From Thalassobaculum litoreum DSM 18839 (GTDB lineage: Bacteria > Pseudomonadota > Alphaproteobacteria > Thalassobaculales > Thalassobaculaceae): a stretch of DNA of 64,000 nt. A program made the translations under genes and the position numbers. The stretch lies in NCBI RefSeq assembly GCF_900102465.1, contig NZ_FNBW01000020.1:1-64000 (forward strand), written 5' to 3'. The notes beneath the pieces were generated by a model. That model was not told the origin of the DNA. It ran no database searches and saw only the letters and a program-made list of their open reading frames with translations. Positions 19,484-28,687 of this stretch are shown one piece after another. Within the stretch, counting starts at the first letter, position 1, and every line of letters starts with the position of its first letter.

Positions 19484-20431
19484 ATGCCGCCACGCACCGC
19501 CACGCTGATCGTGAACCCGAAGGCCGGCAGCCTTCTGGACAGTTCGATCACGCCGCAGGACATCGCCGAGCGCGTCCGTGCCACCGGCATCGAGGTCGAG
19601 CTGCTGACCGGCGACCCCTCGGAGCTGGGCGACCTGGTCGAGCAGGCGATCAACGGGCCGGCCGAGCTGGTGATCGTCGCCGGCGGCGACGGCACGGTGA
19701 ACGCCGCCGCCCGCCGGGTCGCGGGATCGGACAAGATCCTGGGCATCCTGCCGAGCGGAACCCTCAACCACCTCTCCCAGGATCTCGGCATTCCCCAGGA
19801 CCTGGACGGCGCGATCGCCGTGCTGAGCGACGGCGAGCCGGTGGAGATCGATATCGGCGAGGTGAACGGCCACTCCTTCATGTGCAGCTCGGTGATCGGC
19901 TTCGCCTCTCGCCTCGCCCGCCAGCGCGAGCACTGGCGCGGCCGCCTGAACCCGGTACGCTGGGCCCGGGTGATCGCCCATCTGTTCAGGACCATGGACC
20001 GCGATCCGGCGGTCGAGGTGCAGATCTCGAACCCTGCCAAGGTGTCCCTGCGCACCCGGCACCTGACCGTTGCGGTCGGCGACTATATCGACGAACCCGG
20101 CCGGCTGTTCGTGCGCACCGAACTCGACAGCGGGTTCCTCGGCCTCTATGCGCTGCGCCGCCCGTCGCCGGGCAAGATCCTGAAGCTGGCGACCGCCGCC
20201 CTGGTCGGGCGTTGGCGGGCCGATCCGGAGTTGACGGCCGAGCGGGTGCGCGCGGCCACGGTGACGAGCCGCCGGAAGCAGATCCGCGTGCTGAACGACG
20301 GCGAGATCCTGCTCCTCGACCTGCCGGTGGAATACCGCATCCGCCACCGCGCGCTGCGGGTGATCCGGGCACGCGAGGCGATCGAGGCGGCGACCGCGCG
20401 GCCTGAGGAGACGCCGGCGGAGGTCGCATGA
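19484..20431 (+). CDS. Diacylglycerol/lipid-kinase family protein (YegS/BmrU-like)
   Basis: A 315-residue member of the DAGK catalytic family. It shows NPKAGS near the N-terminus, the nucleotide-binding GGDGTVNAAA, and LPSGTLNHLSQDLGIP. The C-terminal beta-sandwich lobe follows. Members phosphorylate lipids such as diacylglycerol or sphingoid bases at the membrane; the substrate here is unknown. The stop overlaps the ATG of a metallophosphoesterase by 4 bp (ATGA), which implies coupling and a shared role in phospholipid or headgroup turnover. Confidence 0.88.
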   Translation: MPPRTATLIVNPKAGSLLDSSITPQDIAERVRATGIEVELLTGDPSELGDLVEQAINGPAELVIVAGGDGTVNAAARRVAGSDKILGILPSGTLNHLSQDLGIPQDLDGAIAVLSDGEPVEIDIGEVNGHSFMCSSVIGFASRLARQREHWRGRLNPVRWARVIAHLFRTMDRDPAVEVQISNPAKVSLRTRHLTVAVGDYIDEPGRLFVRTELDSGFLGLYALRRPSPGKILKLATAALVGRWRADPELTAERVRAATVTSRRKQIRVLNDGEILLLDLPVEYRIRHRALRVIRAREAIEAATARPEETPAEVA

Positions 20432-21219
20432 CCCGGCTGGTCCACCTCTCCGATCTGCATTTCGGCAAGACCGACCTGCGGCTGATCGAGCCCCTGCGTC
20501 AGGAGATCGAGCATGCCAAGCCGGATCTGGTCGTCATCAGCGGCGATCTGACCCTGCGGGCGCGCAACCGCGAATTCTCCGAGGCGGCCAAGTTCATCTC
20601 GGACCTGTCGGCGCCCTGCTTCGTGGTCCCGGGCAATCACGACATTCCCTACTACCACGCGCTGCTGGAACGCTTCGCCGACCCGTATCGCCGCTGGCGC
20701 CAGCACATCGGCGATGCGCTGGAGCCGACCTGGGTCGGCGAGCGGGTCGCCGTGGTCGGGATCAACACCGTGCGCCGCGCCCAGTGGCGCCTGAACTGGG
20801 CGGACGGGAAGATCAGCCGCAGCCAGCTCGCCCGGATCGACCGCCGGCTGGCGGCGGTGCCGAAGGGTCGGGTGCGGATCGTCGTCGGCCATCACCCGTT
20901 CCTGGCGCCGGAACCCCGGCTGCAGAACCGGGTCGTGCGCCGCGCCGAGGCGGCGCTGTCGCTGTTCCGCCGTCACCGGGTCAGCCTGGTTCTGGCCGGG
21001 CACCTGCACCTGCCGTTCATCCGCACCCTGCCGGGGGCAGCGCCCAACCGCCCGATGCTGGTGGTGCATGGCGGCACGACGATCTCCACCCGCCTGCGGG
21101 GCGAACCGAATGCCTTCAACGTGATCGACGTGGACGCCCAAGGAGAGATCGGCATCGAGACCCGGATCTGGACCGAGAGCGGCTGGCAGCGCGACGAGCG
21201 GAAGCACCAGGCGGCATGA
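20428..21219 (+). CDS. Calcineurin-like metallophosphoesterase
   Basis: A 263-residue dinuclear-metal phosphoesterase with every family motif in order: SDLHFG, GDLTLRARN, GNHD, VGHHPF and GHLHLP. No signal peptide, so cytoplasmic. The closest architectures are CpdA/Icc-like or UDP-diacylglucosamine-type phosphoesterases, but neither can be assigned with confidence. It is translationally coupled to the upstream lipid-kinase-like gene, which suggests a lipid phosphate or nucleotide substrate. Confidence 0.9.
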   Translation: MTRLVHLSDLHFGKTDLRLIEPLRQEIEHAKPDLVVISGDLTLRARNREFSEAAKFISDLSAPCFVVPGNHDIPYYHALLERFADPYRRWRQHIGDALEPTWVGERVAVVGINTVRRAQWRLNWADGKISRSQLARIDRRLAAVPKGRVRIVVGHHPFLAPEPRLQNRVVRRAEAALSLFRRHRVSLVLAGHLHLPFIRTLPGAAPNRPMLVVHGGTTISTRLRGEPNAFNVIDVDAQGEIGIETRIWTESGWQRDERKHQAA

Positions 21220-21420
21220 GCCGACAGAGGGCAAGCGGCCCCGTCGGCCTAGCCATCGCATCGCCTGCAGTAGCCCCTTGAGTAAGCGGGATTTTCATGT
21301 CTATCTGACGCCGAAATTTGGCGAGCCTGCGGTGGGGAGTGCGGGGGGTCCGGATCGACCCGGCGGCTACCAATTTGTCTCCGTCACTCTGTCATTCGCC
21401 AAAGATATTCGGCAACGAGC

Positions 21421-22968
21421 GTGGAATCGGTGAAAGCAGCAAGCGGGCGATCCCGCCGTTCAGTGGTGCGTGGCCTGCTGTGGAGCGCCGCAGCCCTGTC
21501 GGGCGCCAACGGTCTGGGAATGCGGACGGCCTGGGCGGACGACGAGGCACCCACCGGCTTCGGGGACGTGGTCGCCCAGGCTCAGGCACTGGCCGAGCGC
21601 GAGTTCGGCGACCGGCCCCCGGCGGGACCGGGCGAGCTGGCCGAGCTGACCTACGATCAGTATCACGACATCCGCTTCCGCCAGGAGCACGCCCTGTGGG
21701 TCGAGCAGGGGCTCGGCTTCGAGGTCGATCTGTTCCATCCGGGCTTCCGCTTCATGCGGCCGGTGGAGGTCTATGACGTCGACGGGACCGGCAGGCATCC
21801 GGTGACCCTGTCGCCGGAGATGTTCGACTACGGCCCCCGGGTCACGCCGCCCGCCTCGGATACGGATCTCGCCTTCACCGGCTTCCGTGCCCGGGCCCCT
21901 ATCAACGCGCCGGACCGCCTGGACGAGTTCGCGGTGTTCCAGGGCGGCACCCGCTTCAGGGCGGTCGGCTCAGGCCAGCGCTACGGCGTGTCGGCCCGCG
22001 GCCTCGCCATCAACACCGCCGATGCCGAAGGCGAGGAATTCCCCGACTTCACCGCCTTCTGGCTGATCAGGCCGGTGCAGGGCGATTCGACCATGACGGT
22101 CCTGGCGCTCATGGACAGCCCGTCGATCGCCGGCGCCTACCGGTTCCAGATCCGCCCGGGGGAGTCGACCGTGATCGACGTGGACACGGTTCTGTTTCCG
22201 CGCCGGCAGGTGGCCAAGATCGGGCTCGGCCCCCTGACCTCCATGTTCCTGTACGACGCCTCGGCGCGGGCGGGCTACGACGACTTCCGCACCGCCGTGC
22301 ACAATTCGGACGGGCTGCAGATGCTCACCGGCAACGGCGAGCGGATCTTCCGTCCGCTGGCCAATCCGTCGCGCCTGCAGATCTCGGCCTTCCAGGACAC
22401 CAACCCGCGCGGCTTCGGTCTGGTCCAGCGCAACCGCCACTTCGCCGATTTCCAGGACCTGGACAGCCGGTTCGACCTGCGGCCCTCCACCTGGGTGGAG
22501 CCGGTCGGCGAGTGGGGTCCCGGTTCGGTCGTCCTTGTCGAGATCCCGACCGACGCGGAGACCAACGACAACATCGTCGCCTATTGGCGTCCGAGCGCCC
22601 CGTTCGAACCGGGCAGCCGGACCGACCTGTCCTACCGGCTGCACTACTGCAGCACGCCGCCGGACAACGTTCCGCTGGCCCGCGTCGCCGCCACCCGCGG
22701 CGGACGCGGCGGCGACGGCCGGCGACGGCTCTTCGTGATCGACTTCGTCGGCCTGCCGGCCATCGAACGCATGCCCCGCGCCGAGGTCAGCCAGTCCAAC
22801 GGCGTGATCCTGAACGTCATGGCCGAGCCCAATCCGGTGGACGGTTCCTACCGGGTCAGCTTCGAAGTGGACCCGGGCGACGAGTCCCTGGTCGAATTGC
22901 GCGTGGTCCTGGTCGGCGATGCCGGCCCCGTGAGCGAAACCTGGCTGTACCGATGGACCAGCGCGTAG
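21421..22968 (+). CDS. opgG: Periplasmic glucan biosynthesis protein OpgG (MdoG family)
   Basis: OpgG acts in the periplasm on the beta-glucan backbone of osmoregulated periplasmic glucans made by OpgH. The 515-residue product begins with a Tat-type signal (RSRRSVVRGLLWSAAALSGA) and continues through the MdoG fold: TYDQYHDIRFRQEHALWVEQ, GYGVSARGLAI-like text (YGVSARGLAINTA), the segment GERIFRPLANP, NPRGFGLVQRNR and EPVGEWGPGSVVLVEIPT. The start is GTG at 21421. It overlaps opgH by 16 bp. A convergent paralogue is encoded at 25328-26905. Confidence 0.93.
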   Translation: MESVKAASGRSRRSVVRGLLWSAAALSGANGLGMRTAWADDEAPTGFGDVVAQAQALAEREFGDRPPAGPGELAELTYDQYHDIRFRQEHALWVEQGLGFEVDLFHPGFRFMRPVEVYDVDGTGRHPVTLSPEMFDYGPRVTPPASDTDLAFTGFRARAPINAPDRLDEFAVFQGGTRFRAVGSGQRYGVSARGLAINTADAEGEEFPDFTAFWLIRPVQGDSTMTVLALMDSPSIAGAYRFQIRPGESTVIDVDTVLFPRRQVAKIGLGPLTSMFLYDASARAGYDDFRTAVHNSDGLQMLTGNGERIFRPLANPSRLQISAFQDTNPRGFGLVQRNRHFADFQDLDSRFDLRPSTWVEPVGEWGPGSVVLVEIPTDAETNDNIVAYWRPSAPFEPGSRTDLSYRLHYCSTPPDNVPLARVAATRGGRGGDGRRRLFVIDFVGLPAIERMPRAEVSQSNGVILNVMAEPNPVDGSYRVSFEVDPGDESLVELRVVLVGDAGPVSETWLYRWTSA

Positions 22969-25148
22969 AAGCCGACCCGCCGGCGCCAGCCGATCGCTTG
23001 GCCGAACGCCGGGCCGATCACTGGGCCGATCACTGGGCCGATCGCCCGGCGGACTATCCGTCGACGCCGCCCGGCATGCCGCTGGACATGCCGACCCAGA
23101 CCTTCCGCCGCACGGTGCGGGCGCAGGTGCGCACGCGCGGCCGCCCCTGGACGGCCACCTTCATCGCCCGGCTGGTCGTCTTCGGCGGCGCGCTGCTGCT
23201 GACCGCGCTCGCGGCCCGGCAGATGGCACTGGCCGTGGCGGTCGGCGAAGTGACCGCGCTGCAGGCCCTGCTGGTCGCGATCTTCACCGTGACCTTCTGG
23301 TGGATCTCCATGTCCACCACCTCCGCCCTCGCCGGCCTGCTGAGATCGCTGCAGCCCAGCGCCGGCTCCGGAACGGCGCTGCCGCAGGAGGCGCCCGGCC
23401 TCTGCGCCCTGGTGATGCCGGTCTACAACGAGGACCCGGCCGCCACCACCGGCGCGTTGGCTGCGATCGCCGAGGATCTGGAGCGGACCGGCGCCGCCGG
23501 CGGGTTCGAGATCTTCATCCTGTCGGACACCACAGACCCCGCCGTCTGGGTGGTGGAGACCGCCGCCGTCGTCAGACTGCGCGAGCGGCTGGGCAGCACG
23601 ATGAAGGTCTGGTACCGCCACCGGGCGCGCAACATCGACCGCAAGTCCGGCAACATCCACGATTTCGTCATCCGCTGGGGCGGGCGCTACGAAACCATGC
23701 TGGTGCTCGACGCCGACAGCCTGATGACCGCGGCCTCCATCCTGGCCCTGCGCGAGCGCATGGCGGCGGATCCCGCGCTCGGCCTGGTGCAGACGGTCCC
23801 GGTGCTGATCGGCCGCGACAGCCTGTTCGCCCGCATGCAGCAGTTCGCCGGCCGGATCTACGGCCCGATCGTCGCCCGCGGGGTCGCCGCCTGGCAGGGC
23901 GACGACGGCAATTTCTGGGGCCATAACGCGATCATCCGCACCCAGGCCTTCGCCCAGGCCTGCGGCCTGCCCCGGCTGCCGGGCCGCAAGCCGTTCGGCG
24001 GCACGATCATGAGCCACGACTTCGTCGAGGCCGCCCTGCTGCGCCGGGCCGGCTGGGCGGTGCAGATGGCGCCGGAGATCGGCGGATCGTGGGAATCCTC
24101 GCCGCCGTCGCTGCTCGACTTCGCCATGCGCGACCGGCGCTGGGCCCAGGGCAACATCCAGCACCTGGCGGTGATCGGCGCGCGCGGCCTGCGCTGGCCG
24201 AGCCGGATGCACCTGCTGAACGGCGTGATGAGCTATCTCTCCTCGCCGCTCTGGTTCGCCCTGATCCTGGTCGGTGTCGGGCTGACGGTGCAGGCCTATC
24301 TGCTGCGGCCGAAATACTTCACCGAGGCGTTCCAGCTGTTCCCGACCTGGCCGCGCTTCGACAGCGAGCGGATGATCCTGCTCTTTGTGCTGACCATCGG
24401 CGCGCTGCTGGTGCCCAAGATCATCGGCCTGCTGCGCGCGATGATCGACCGCTCGGTGGTGAAGAGTTTCGGCGACGCCCGGCGGCTGGTGGTCGGCTGG
24501 ATCTTCGAGGTGCTGCTGTCGGCCCTGTTCGCGCCGATCATGATGCTGATCCAGTCGCGCCACGTCTGGTCGATCCTGCGCGGCACCGATTCCGGCTGGG
24601 GGCCGCAGCGCCGCGACGACGGTGGCATGGGGCTGCGCGAGGCGGTGCGGTTCCATCTCGGCCATACCGCCCTCGGCCTGGTGGTGGTCGCCGCCATCGC
24701 GCCGCTGTCCATACCGGTCCTGGCCTGGCTGTCGCCGGTGCTGGCCGGGTGGATCCTGTCGATCCCGCTGTCCTGGGGCAGCGGCAGCGCGTGGCTCGGC
24801 CGCAAGCTGGCCGCGCTGGGAATCCTGGTGATCCCGGAGGAGCGCGAGATCCCGGCCCTGGTCACCGCCGCCCGGACCGAGCGGGAGGCGGCCGAGGCGG
24901 ACCTGGCAGAGGTGTCGCTGGGCCGGCTGCTGGGCGATCCGGCGCTCGCCGACCGGCACTTCGCCCTGGCGGGCGATCACTGGCTGGCCGAGCGCGGCCA
25001 TCCGGATGTCGAGATGCTGACCGCCGCCGCCAAGGTGGCCGACGCCCGCACCCGGGCCGAGGCGCTCGGCTGGCTACGCCCGGTGGAGCGCATGCGGCTG
25101 CTCGGCGACCGGCGGACCTTCGACACCCTGCTCTCCCTGCCGGCATAG
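22953..25148 (+). CDS. opgH: Glucans biosynthesis glucosyltransferase OpgH (MdoH)
   Basis: A 731-residue inner-membrane GT2 glucosyltransferase that makes the beta-glucan backbone from UDP-glucose. After a low-complexity N-terminus come two membrane helices, then the GT2 domain with ALVMPVYNED, LVLDADSLM (DxD-type), GHNAIIR, SHDFVEAALLRRAG (catalytic Asp region) and the RRWAQGN (QxxRW-like) motif. Several C-terminal membrane helices follow. The ATG at 22953 sits inside the end of opgG. Three 12-bp tandem units encode repeated DHWA in the cytoplasmic N-terminus. Confidence 0.94.
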   Translation: MDQRVEADPPAPADRLAERRADHWADHWADRPADYPSTPPGMPLDMPTQTFRRTVRAQVRTRGRPWTATFIARLVVFGGALLLTALAARQMALAVAVGEVTALQALLVAIFTVTFWWISMSTTSALAGLLRSLQPSAGSGTALPQEAPGLCALVMPVYNEDPAATTGALAAIAEDLERTGAAGGFEIFILSDTTDPAVWVVETAAVVRLRERLGSTMKVWYRHRARNIDRKSGNIHDFVIRWGGRYETMLVLDADSLMTAASILALRERMAADPALGLVQTVPVLIGRDSLFARMQQFAGRIYGPIVARGVAAWQGDDGNFWGHNAIIRTQAFAQACGLPRLPGRKPFGGTIMSHDFVEAALLRRAGWAVQMAPEIGGSWESSPPSLLDFAMRDRRWAQGNIQHLAVIGARGLRWPSRMHLLNGVMSYLSSPLWFALILVGVGLTVQAYLLRPKYFTEAFQLFPTWPRFDSERMILLFVLTIGALLVPKIIGLLRAMIDRSVVKSFGDARRLVVGWIFEVLLSALFAPIMMLIQSRHVWSILRGTDSGWGPQRRDDGGMGLREAVRFHLGHTALGLVVVAAIAPLSIPVLAWLSPVLAGWILSIPLSWGSGSAWLGRKLAALGILVIPEEREIPALVTAARTEREAAEADLAEVSLGRLLGDPALADRHFALAGDHWLAERGHPDVEMLTAAAKVADARTRAEALGWLRPVERMRLLGDRRTFDTLLSLPA
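23011..23046 (+). repeat. Three 12-bp tandem repeats inside opgH
   Basis: The unit GGGCCGATCACT is repeated twice exactly, and a third time with its last three bases changed. In frame it encodes ADHWADHWADRP in the disordered N-terminal tail of OpgH. The unit is a multiple of three, so copy-number change would keep the frame. Confidence 0.85.
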
Positions 25149-25159
25149 GGGAAGCCTGC

Positions 25160-25272
25160 CCTCCACGGCCCCGCGCCGGGATCCGGGAAAGACGCGGCTG
25201 GAGTGCCCGGCGATAATTCTCCGCCGCTCCGGCAAGCGGTCCCCGGGGCCCCGGCGCAGGGCCGGGGAGACT
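25160..25272 (-). repeat. Intergenic palindromic repeat, family 2, copy 3
   Basis: Read on the reverse strand it opens GTCTCCCCGGCCCTGCGCC and continues with the same block order as two copies at 50542-50657 and 50708-50824. It lies between the convergent ends of opgH and the opgD-like gene. It is GC-rich with strong hairpin potential and may act as a bidirectional terminator. Confidence 0.6.
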
Positions 25273-25327
25273 GTGGGGGGAGACGGAGAGGCGGGAGGTG
25301 GGGAGGAGCGGGCGCCTCCCCCGCCCT

Positions 25328-26905
25328 TCAGCGCGGCAGCGGGTCGTACCGATACAGCCAGGTTTCCGTCAGCGCGCCGGCGTCCGTGCGCAGGAAGGCG
25401 CGCAATTCCGACGGGTCCGGGACGTTCGGATAGAGGTCGAAGATGATCCGCCACCGCTTGGTGCCGGGGACCTTCTCGGCGAAAGCGTCGTCCACCCGGC
25501 CCGATGAGGCCGCGACCACCGCCTCGGGCTCTTCGCCGTCCTTCAGCGCCGACAGCGCCGGACCGTCGAACTCGACCACGAACTTGCGGGCGTCGGTCTG
25601 CCGGGTCTGGCCGGGCCGTCCGCCATGGCCGAGGCGGGTCGACACGCAGACCGCAACCGGGCGCGGCGGGGTCGGCATGTCGGTCTGCCAGTACTGCCGG
25701 TACTTGAAGGTGTAGCTGTTGCCGGCCCGCGCCGGACCCTCGGGCACCCAGAAGGCGCCGATATTGTCGTGGATCTCGTCGTCGGTGCGCAGCTCCATGA
25801 GCTGCACCGAGCCGCGGCCCCAGTCACCGACCGGCTCGATCCACAGGCTCGGTCGGCGGTCGTAGTACACACCGTCGAGATAGTGCTCGAAGTTCCGGTC
25901 GCGCTGCATCAGCCCGAAGCCCTTGGGGTTCTCGTCCAGGAAGGAGGAGACGTTCGGGACGCGCGGGTTGGTCAGCGGCCGCCAGATCCGCTCGCCATTG
26001 CCGGTCCAGATCGCCAGCCCGTCGGAGTCGTGGATCTCCGGACGCCAGTCGCTGCTGATCTCGGCGTTGCTCTCGCCGTACCAGTACATCGAGGTCAGCG
26101 GGGCGATGCCCAGGCGCTCGATGTCGCGGCGCAGGAACAGCCGCGCCTCGACCTCCATCACCACGCCCTTGGTGCGCCGCGCCGTGATCCTGTAGGCGCC
26201 GGTGATGCCGGGACCGTCCAGCAGGGCCAGGATGACGTTGGGATCGTCCTTGCGCGCCGCCGGGGTCAGATAGAACTCGCGGAACTCGGGGAACTCCTCC
26301 GGGCCCGGCGTGGCACTGTCGATGGCCACGCCGCGGGCGGACAGGCCGTACTGGCCGAGATCGCCGATCGCCCGCCAGTAGCTGGCGCCGAGGAAGGCCA
26401 GCCAGTCCTGGGTCCGCCAGTCGTCCCGCGACCGGCTCTCCTGAAAGCGGAAGCCGGCGAAGCCGACATCGCTGGGAAGCTGCTTGGCGACGCTGTCCGC
26501 CGGCATGTCGAACAGCTCGGGGCTGTAACGCACCTGCCGCGCATGGCCGTCCATCAGGGTGTGCATCTTCACGCCACGCGCGAAGTAGCGACCGACATGG
26601 AAGAAGGTGACCGGGTAGTTGCCGGAGCCGTCGCCGAACACCGCCTCGTCGGGGCGGTAGCGCAGCTTGCCGTGGGTGTCGTAGTCGATCGCCTCGATGA
26701 CGTCGGGGGCGACGATGGGCGCCGCCGCATAGGGGGTGGCGGCCATCTCGCGGGCGCGGTCGACCAGCGCCTCGTAGCCGAATTCGAAGGGCTGTCCGAA
26801 GGACAGGGTGGGAGCCGCGGCCCGGGCGAGGTGCGGATGCGCGAGAACGGCCAGCAGCGCGGCACCCGCGCCCTGGATCACGTCACGCCTGTTAGAATGG
26901 GACAT
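25328..26905 (-). CDS. opgD: Second periplasmic glucan biosynthesis protein, OpgD/OpgG family
   Basis: A 525-residue MdoG/MdoD-family protein, paralogous to the OpgG at 21421. The twin-arginine signal MSHSNRRDVIQGAGAALLAV is followed by TLSFGQPFEFGYEALVDRAR, then YGLSARGVAIDSA, GERIWRPLTNPRV, NPKGFGLMQRDRNF and EPVGDWGRGSVQLMEL. OpgD-type proteins are exported by Tat and also shape or modify the glucan. The ATG at 26905 puts the RR motif close to the N-terminus; another ATG at 26935 is possible. It is convergent with opgH, separated by a palindromic repeat. Confidence 0.9.
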   Translation of the reverse strand: MSHSNRRDVIQGAGAALLAVLAHPHLARAAAPTLSFGQPFEFGYEALVDRAREMAATPYAAAPIVAPDVIEAIDYDTHGKLRYRPDEAVFGDGSGNYPVTFFHVGRYFARGVKMHTLMDGHARQVRYSPELFDMPADSVAKQLPSDVGFAGFRFQESRSRDDWRTQDWLAFLGASYWRAIGDLGQYGLSARGVAIDSATPGPEEFPEFREFYLTPAARKDDPNVILALLDGPGITGAYRITARRTKGVVMEVEARLFLRRDIERLGIAPLTSMYWYGESNAEISSDWRPEIHDSDGLAIWTGNGERIWRPLTNPRVPNVSSFLDENPKGFGLMQRDRNFEHYLDGVYYDRRPSLWIEPVGDWGRGSVQLMELRTDDEIHDNIGAFWVPEGPARAGNSYTFKYRQYWQTDMPTPPRPVAVCVSTRLGHGGRPGQTRQTDARKFVVEFDGPALSALKDGEEPEAVVAASSGRVDDAFAEKVPGTKRWRIIFDLYPNVPDPSELRAFLRTDAGALTETWLYRYDPLPR

Positions 26906-27081
26906 GGAAGGACCTGCGAAGACAACAAACGGCACATTGCCGGGCGGGCCGCGACCGTAACCGGGAGCATCCGATCGGCCCCCGCCAGCGACGCGTTACA
27001 TGACACCGAACCGGGGTTAGCTCAAGCGTCCGATAACCAAGGCCGCGGGACGGTTATGCACAGAGTCGGGACGGGCCGGCG

Positions 27082-28224
27082 CTAGGATTTCCTGGAGCGC
27101 CGGCGCCGGGTCTTCGGCAGCCCGATCCAGTGCTTGCGCAGAAAATAGACCAGCATGGAGAGGCCGCACACGGCCATCAGCCCCAGGGCGAACGGATAGC
27201 CGTAGCGCCAGCCCAGCTCCGGCATGTTCCACTCGGAGGCGTCCCGGTCGAAATTCATGCCGTAGAGGCTGGCGATGAAGCTCAGGGGCATGAAGATCGT
27301 CGCGATCAGCGTCAGCATCTTCATGATGTCGTTGAGCCGGGCGTTCATGCAGGAGTGATAGACGTCCACCAGGTTGGAGGCAATCTCACGCTCGGTCTCC
27401 ACGATGTCCATGAGCTGGGCCACGTGGTCGTAGCAGTCGCGCAGGAACACCCGGGTGCGACCATCGATCAGCGGACTGTCGTCGCGGATCAGGGCGTTCA
27501 CCAGATCGCGGTGCGGCCAGATCGCGCGCCGCATGTCCAGCAGGTCGCGGCGGACCCGATAGACCTCATGGATCTGACCTTCCTGCGGATGCAGGATCAC
27601 CGCCTCCTCCAACGCCTCCAGATCCTCGCCGATCGCCTCCACCGCCGGGAAATATCCGTCGACCACCGCATCGATCAGGGCATAGGCGAGGTAGTCGGCA
27701 CCGTACTGGCGGATCTTGCCGTTCTCGCGCCGCAGCCGGTCGCGCACCAGCCCGAGGCAATCGGCCCGGTCGTCGCGGAACGACAGCACGAAGCCCTGGC
27801 CCAGCAGCATGGCCATCTGCCGCGTCTCCACCCCGCGCCCTTCCGGCGCCATCCGAGTGACGATGAAGAGCTGGTCGTCGTATTCCTCGAACTTGGGCCG
27901 CTGGTGGACGTTGATCACATCCTCCAACGCCAGGCCGTGCAGGCCGAACAGGGCGCCGAGCCGCTCGATCAGCGCGATATCCGCCAGGCCGGTGACGTCG
28001 ACCCACAGGGTGCCCGCCGTGCCTTTCAGCGCGGTCACGTCCTCGACCGTCAGATCGTGTTTCTCGAAGAACCGCCCGGCGTCATAGCCGATGGCCGAGA
28101 TCGACGAGCCCTGAGCCTCGGGATCCGCGACCAGCGTTCCGGGCGCCGCTCCGGGCGGGGTGCGGCGGCGGTGTCGCCGGCGTGCGGGCCGGGAGATATG
28201 CGGTTGCGTATCGGTCGCACCCAT
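27082..28224 (-). CDS. corA: CorA-type magnesium/cobalt transporter
   Basis: A 380-residue CorA-family ion channel. A cytoplasmic alpha/beta domain (LWVDVTGLADIALIERLGAL) is followed by the long stalk helix and two C-terminal membrane helices. The GMN selectivity signature is present as YGMNF, followed by the short periplasmic loop and the second helix; the tail is basic. The ATG at 28224 gives a normal length although it leaves an Arg-rich N-terminal stretch (RPARRRHRRR). Mg2+ is the likely substrate; Co2+, Ni2+ or Zn2+ export is possible in this family. Confidence 0.93.
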   Translation of the reverse strand: MGATDTQPHISRPARRRHRRRTPPGAAPGTLVADPEAQGSSISAIGYDAGRFFEKHDLTVEDVTALKGTAGTLWVDVTGLADIALIERLGALFGLHGLALEDVINVHQRPKFEEYDDQLFIVTRMAPEGRGVETRQMAMLLGQGFVLSFRDDRADCLGLVRDRLRRENGKIRQYGADYLAYALIDAVVDGYFPAVEAIGEDLEALEEAVILHPQEGQIHEVYRVRRDLLDMRRAIWPHRDLVNALIRDDSPLIDGRTRVFLRDCYDHVAQLMDIVETEREIASNLVDVYHSCMNARLNDIMKMLTLIATIFMPLSFIASLYGMNFDRDASEWNMPELGWRYGYPFALGLMAVCGLSMLVYFLRKHWIGLPKTRRRRSRKS

Positions 28225-28360
28225 TGTCGGTCTGCCTCGCGATGTCCAAACGTCCCCTGGCTCCAATGGAAGGCTATCTTCTTCGCACCATGTCAGGCGA
28301 GCAGGTGTTCCGTGGCGCCGGACGAAAGGCCGTCCCGCGTCATCTGCCCTAGAGCCAAAT

Positions 28361-28399
28361 CCGACCATATTGAATCAGTTCACGGCCCAATATGGTCGG
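28361..28399. repeat. Perfect 12-bp inverted repeat upstream of corA
   Basis: CCGACCATATTG (28361-28372), a 15-nt loop, then CAATATGGTCGG (28388-28399). It lies between corA and the small membrane gene, 137 bp upstream of the corA start. There is no T-run on either side in a position typical of an intrinsic terminator, so an operator or RNA hairpin is as likely. The remaining 28225-28485 region is otherwise AT-rich and carries a short hairpin GATCAC-GAA-GTGATC at 28451-28465. Confidence 0.7.
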
Positions 28400-28485
28400 T
28401 GAATTTATTTATAAAACAATGAGATAGAGAATATTCACGCACGCTGACGCGATCACGAAGTGATCCCGTCACCGCACGATCTACT

Positions 28486-28680
28486 CTAGATGTAGAGGTC
28501 GACGAAGATCTTCTGAAGTACACCGATGAGAAGCACCAGGGCCAGCATGACCAAGACCGGTACGACCTCGTGGTCCAGAGTTCCGCGAAGCCGCAGGGCG
28601 GTACTCCTCACATAGCGGCCAAGCCGGAGGCGTGGGCCGGTCCTTCCCCGTGAACGCCCGTGATTCTTCGGGTCCGGCAT
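28486..28680 (-). CDS. Small single-pass membrane protein (64 residues), unknown
   Basis: The basic N-terminal half (MPDPKNHGRSRGRTGPRLRL) is followed by one strong membrane helix near residues 39-57 (EVVPVLVMLALVLLIGVLQK) and a short tail. The positive N-terminus predicts an N-in topology. It starts 7 bp after the mipA stop on the same strand, so it is probably co-transcribed and under the same TetR control. I do not recognise the family; the hydrophobic pattern, third-position GC content and spacing argue that it is real. Confidence 0.55.
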   Translation of the reverse strand: MPDPKNHGRSRGRTGPRLRLGRYVRSTALRLRGTLDHEVVPVLVMLALVLLIGVLQKIFVDLYI

Positions 28681-28687
28681 GGGCCGG

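Noticed and set aside
28361-28399. The 12-bp inverted repeat as an intrinsic terminator
   Set aside because: No T-run follows within the usual distance on either strand, and the stem is AT-rich in its inner half.
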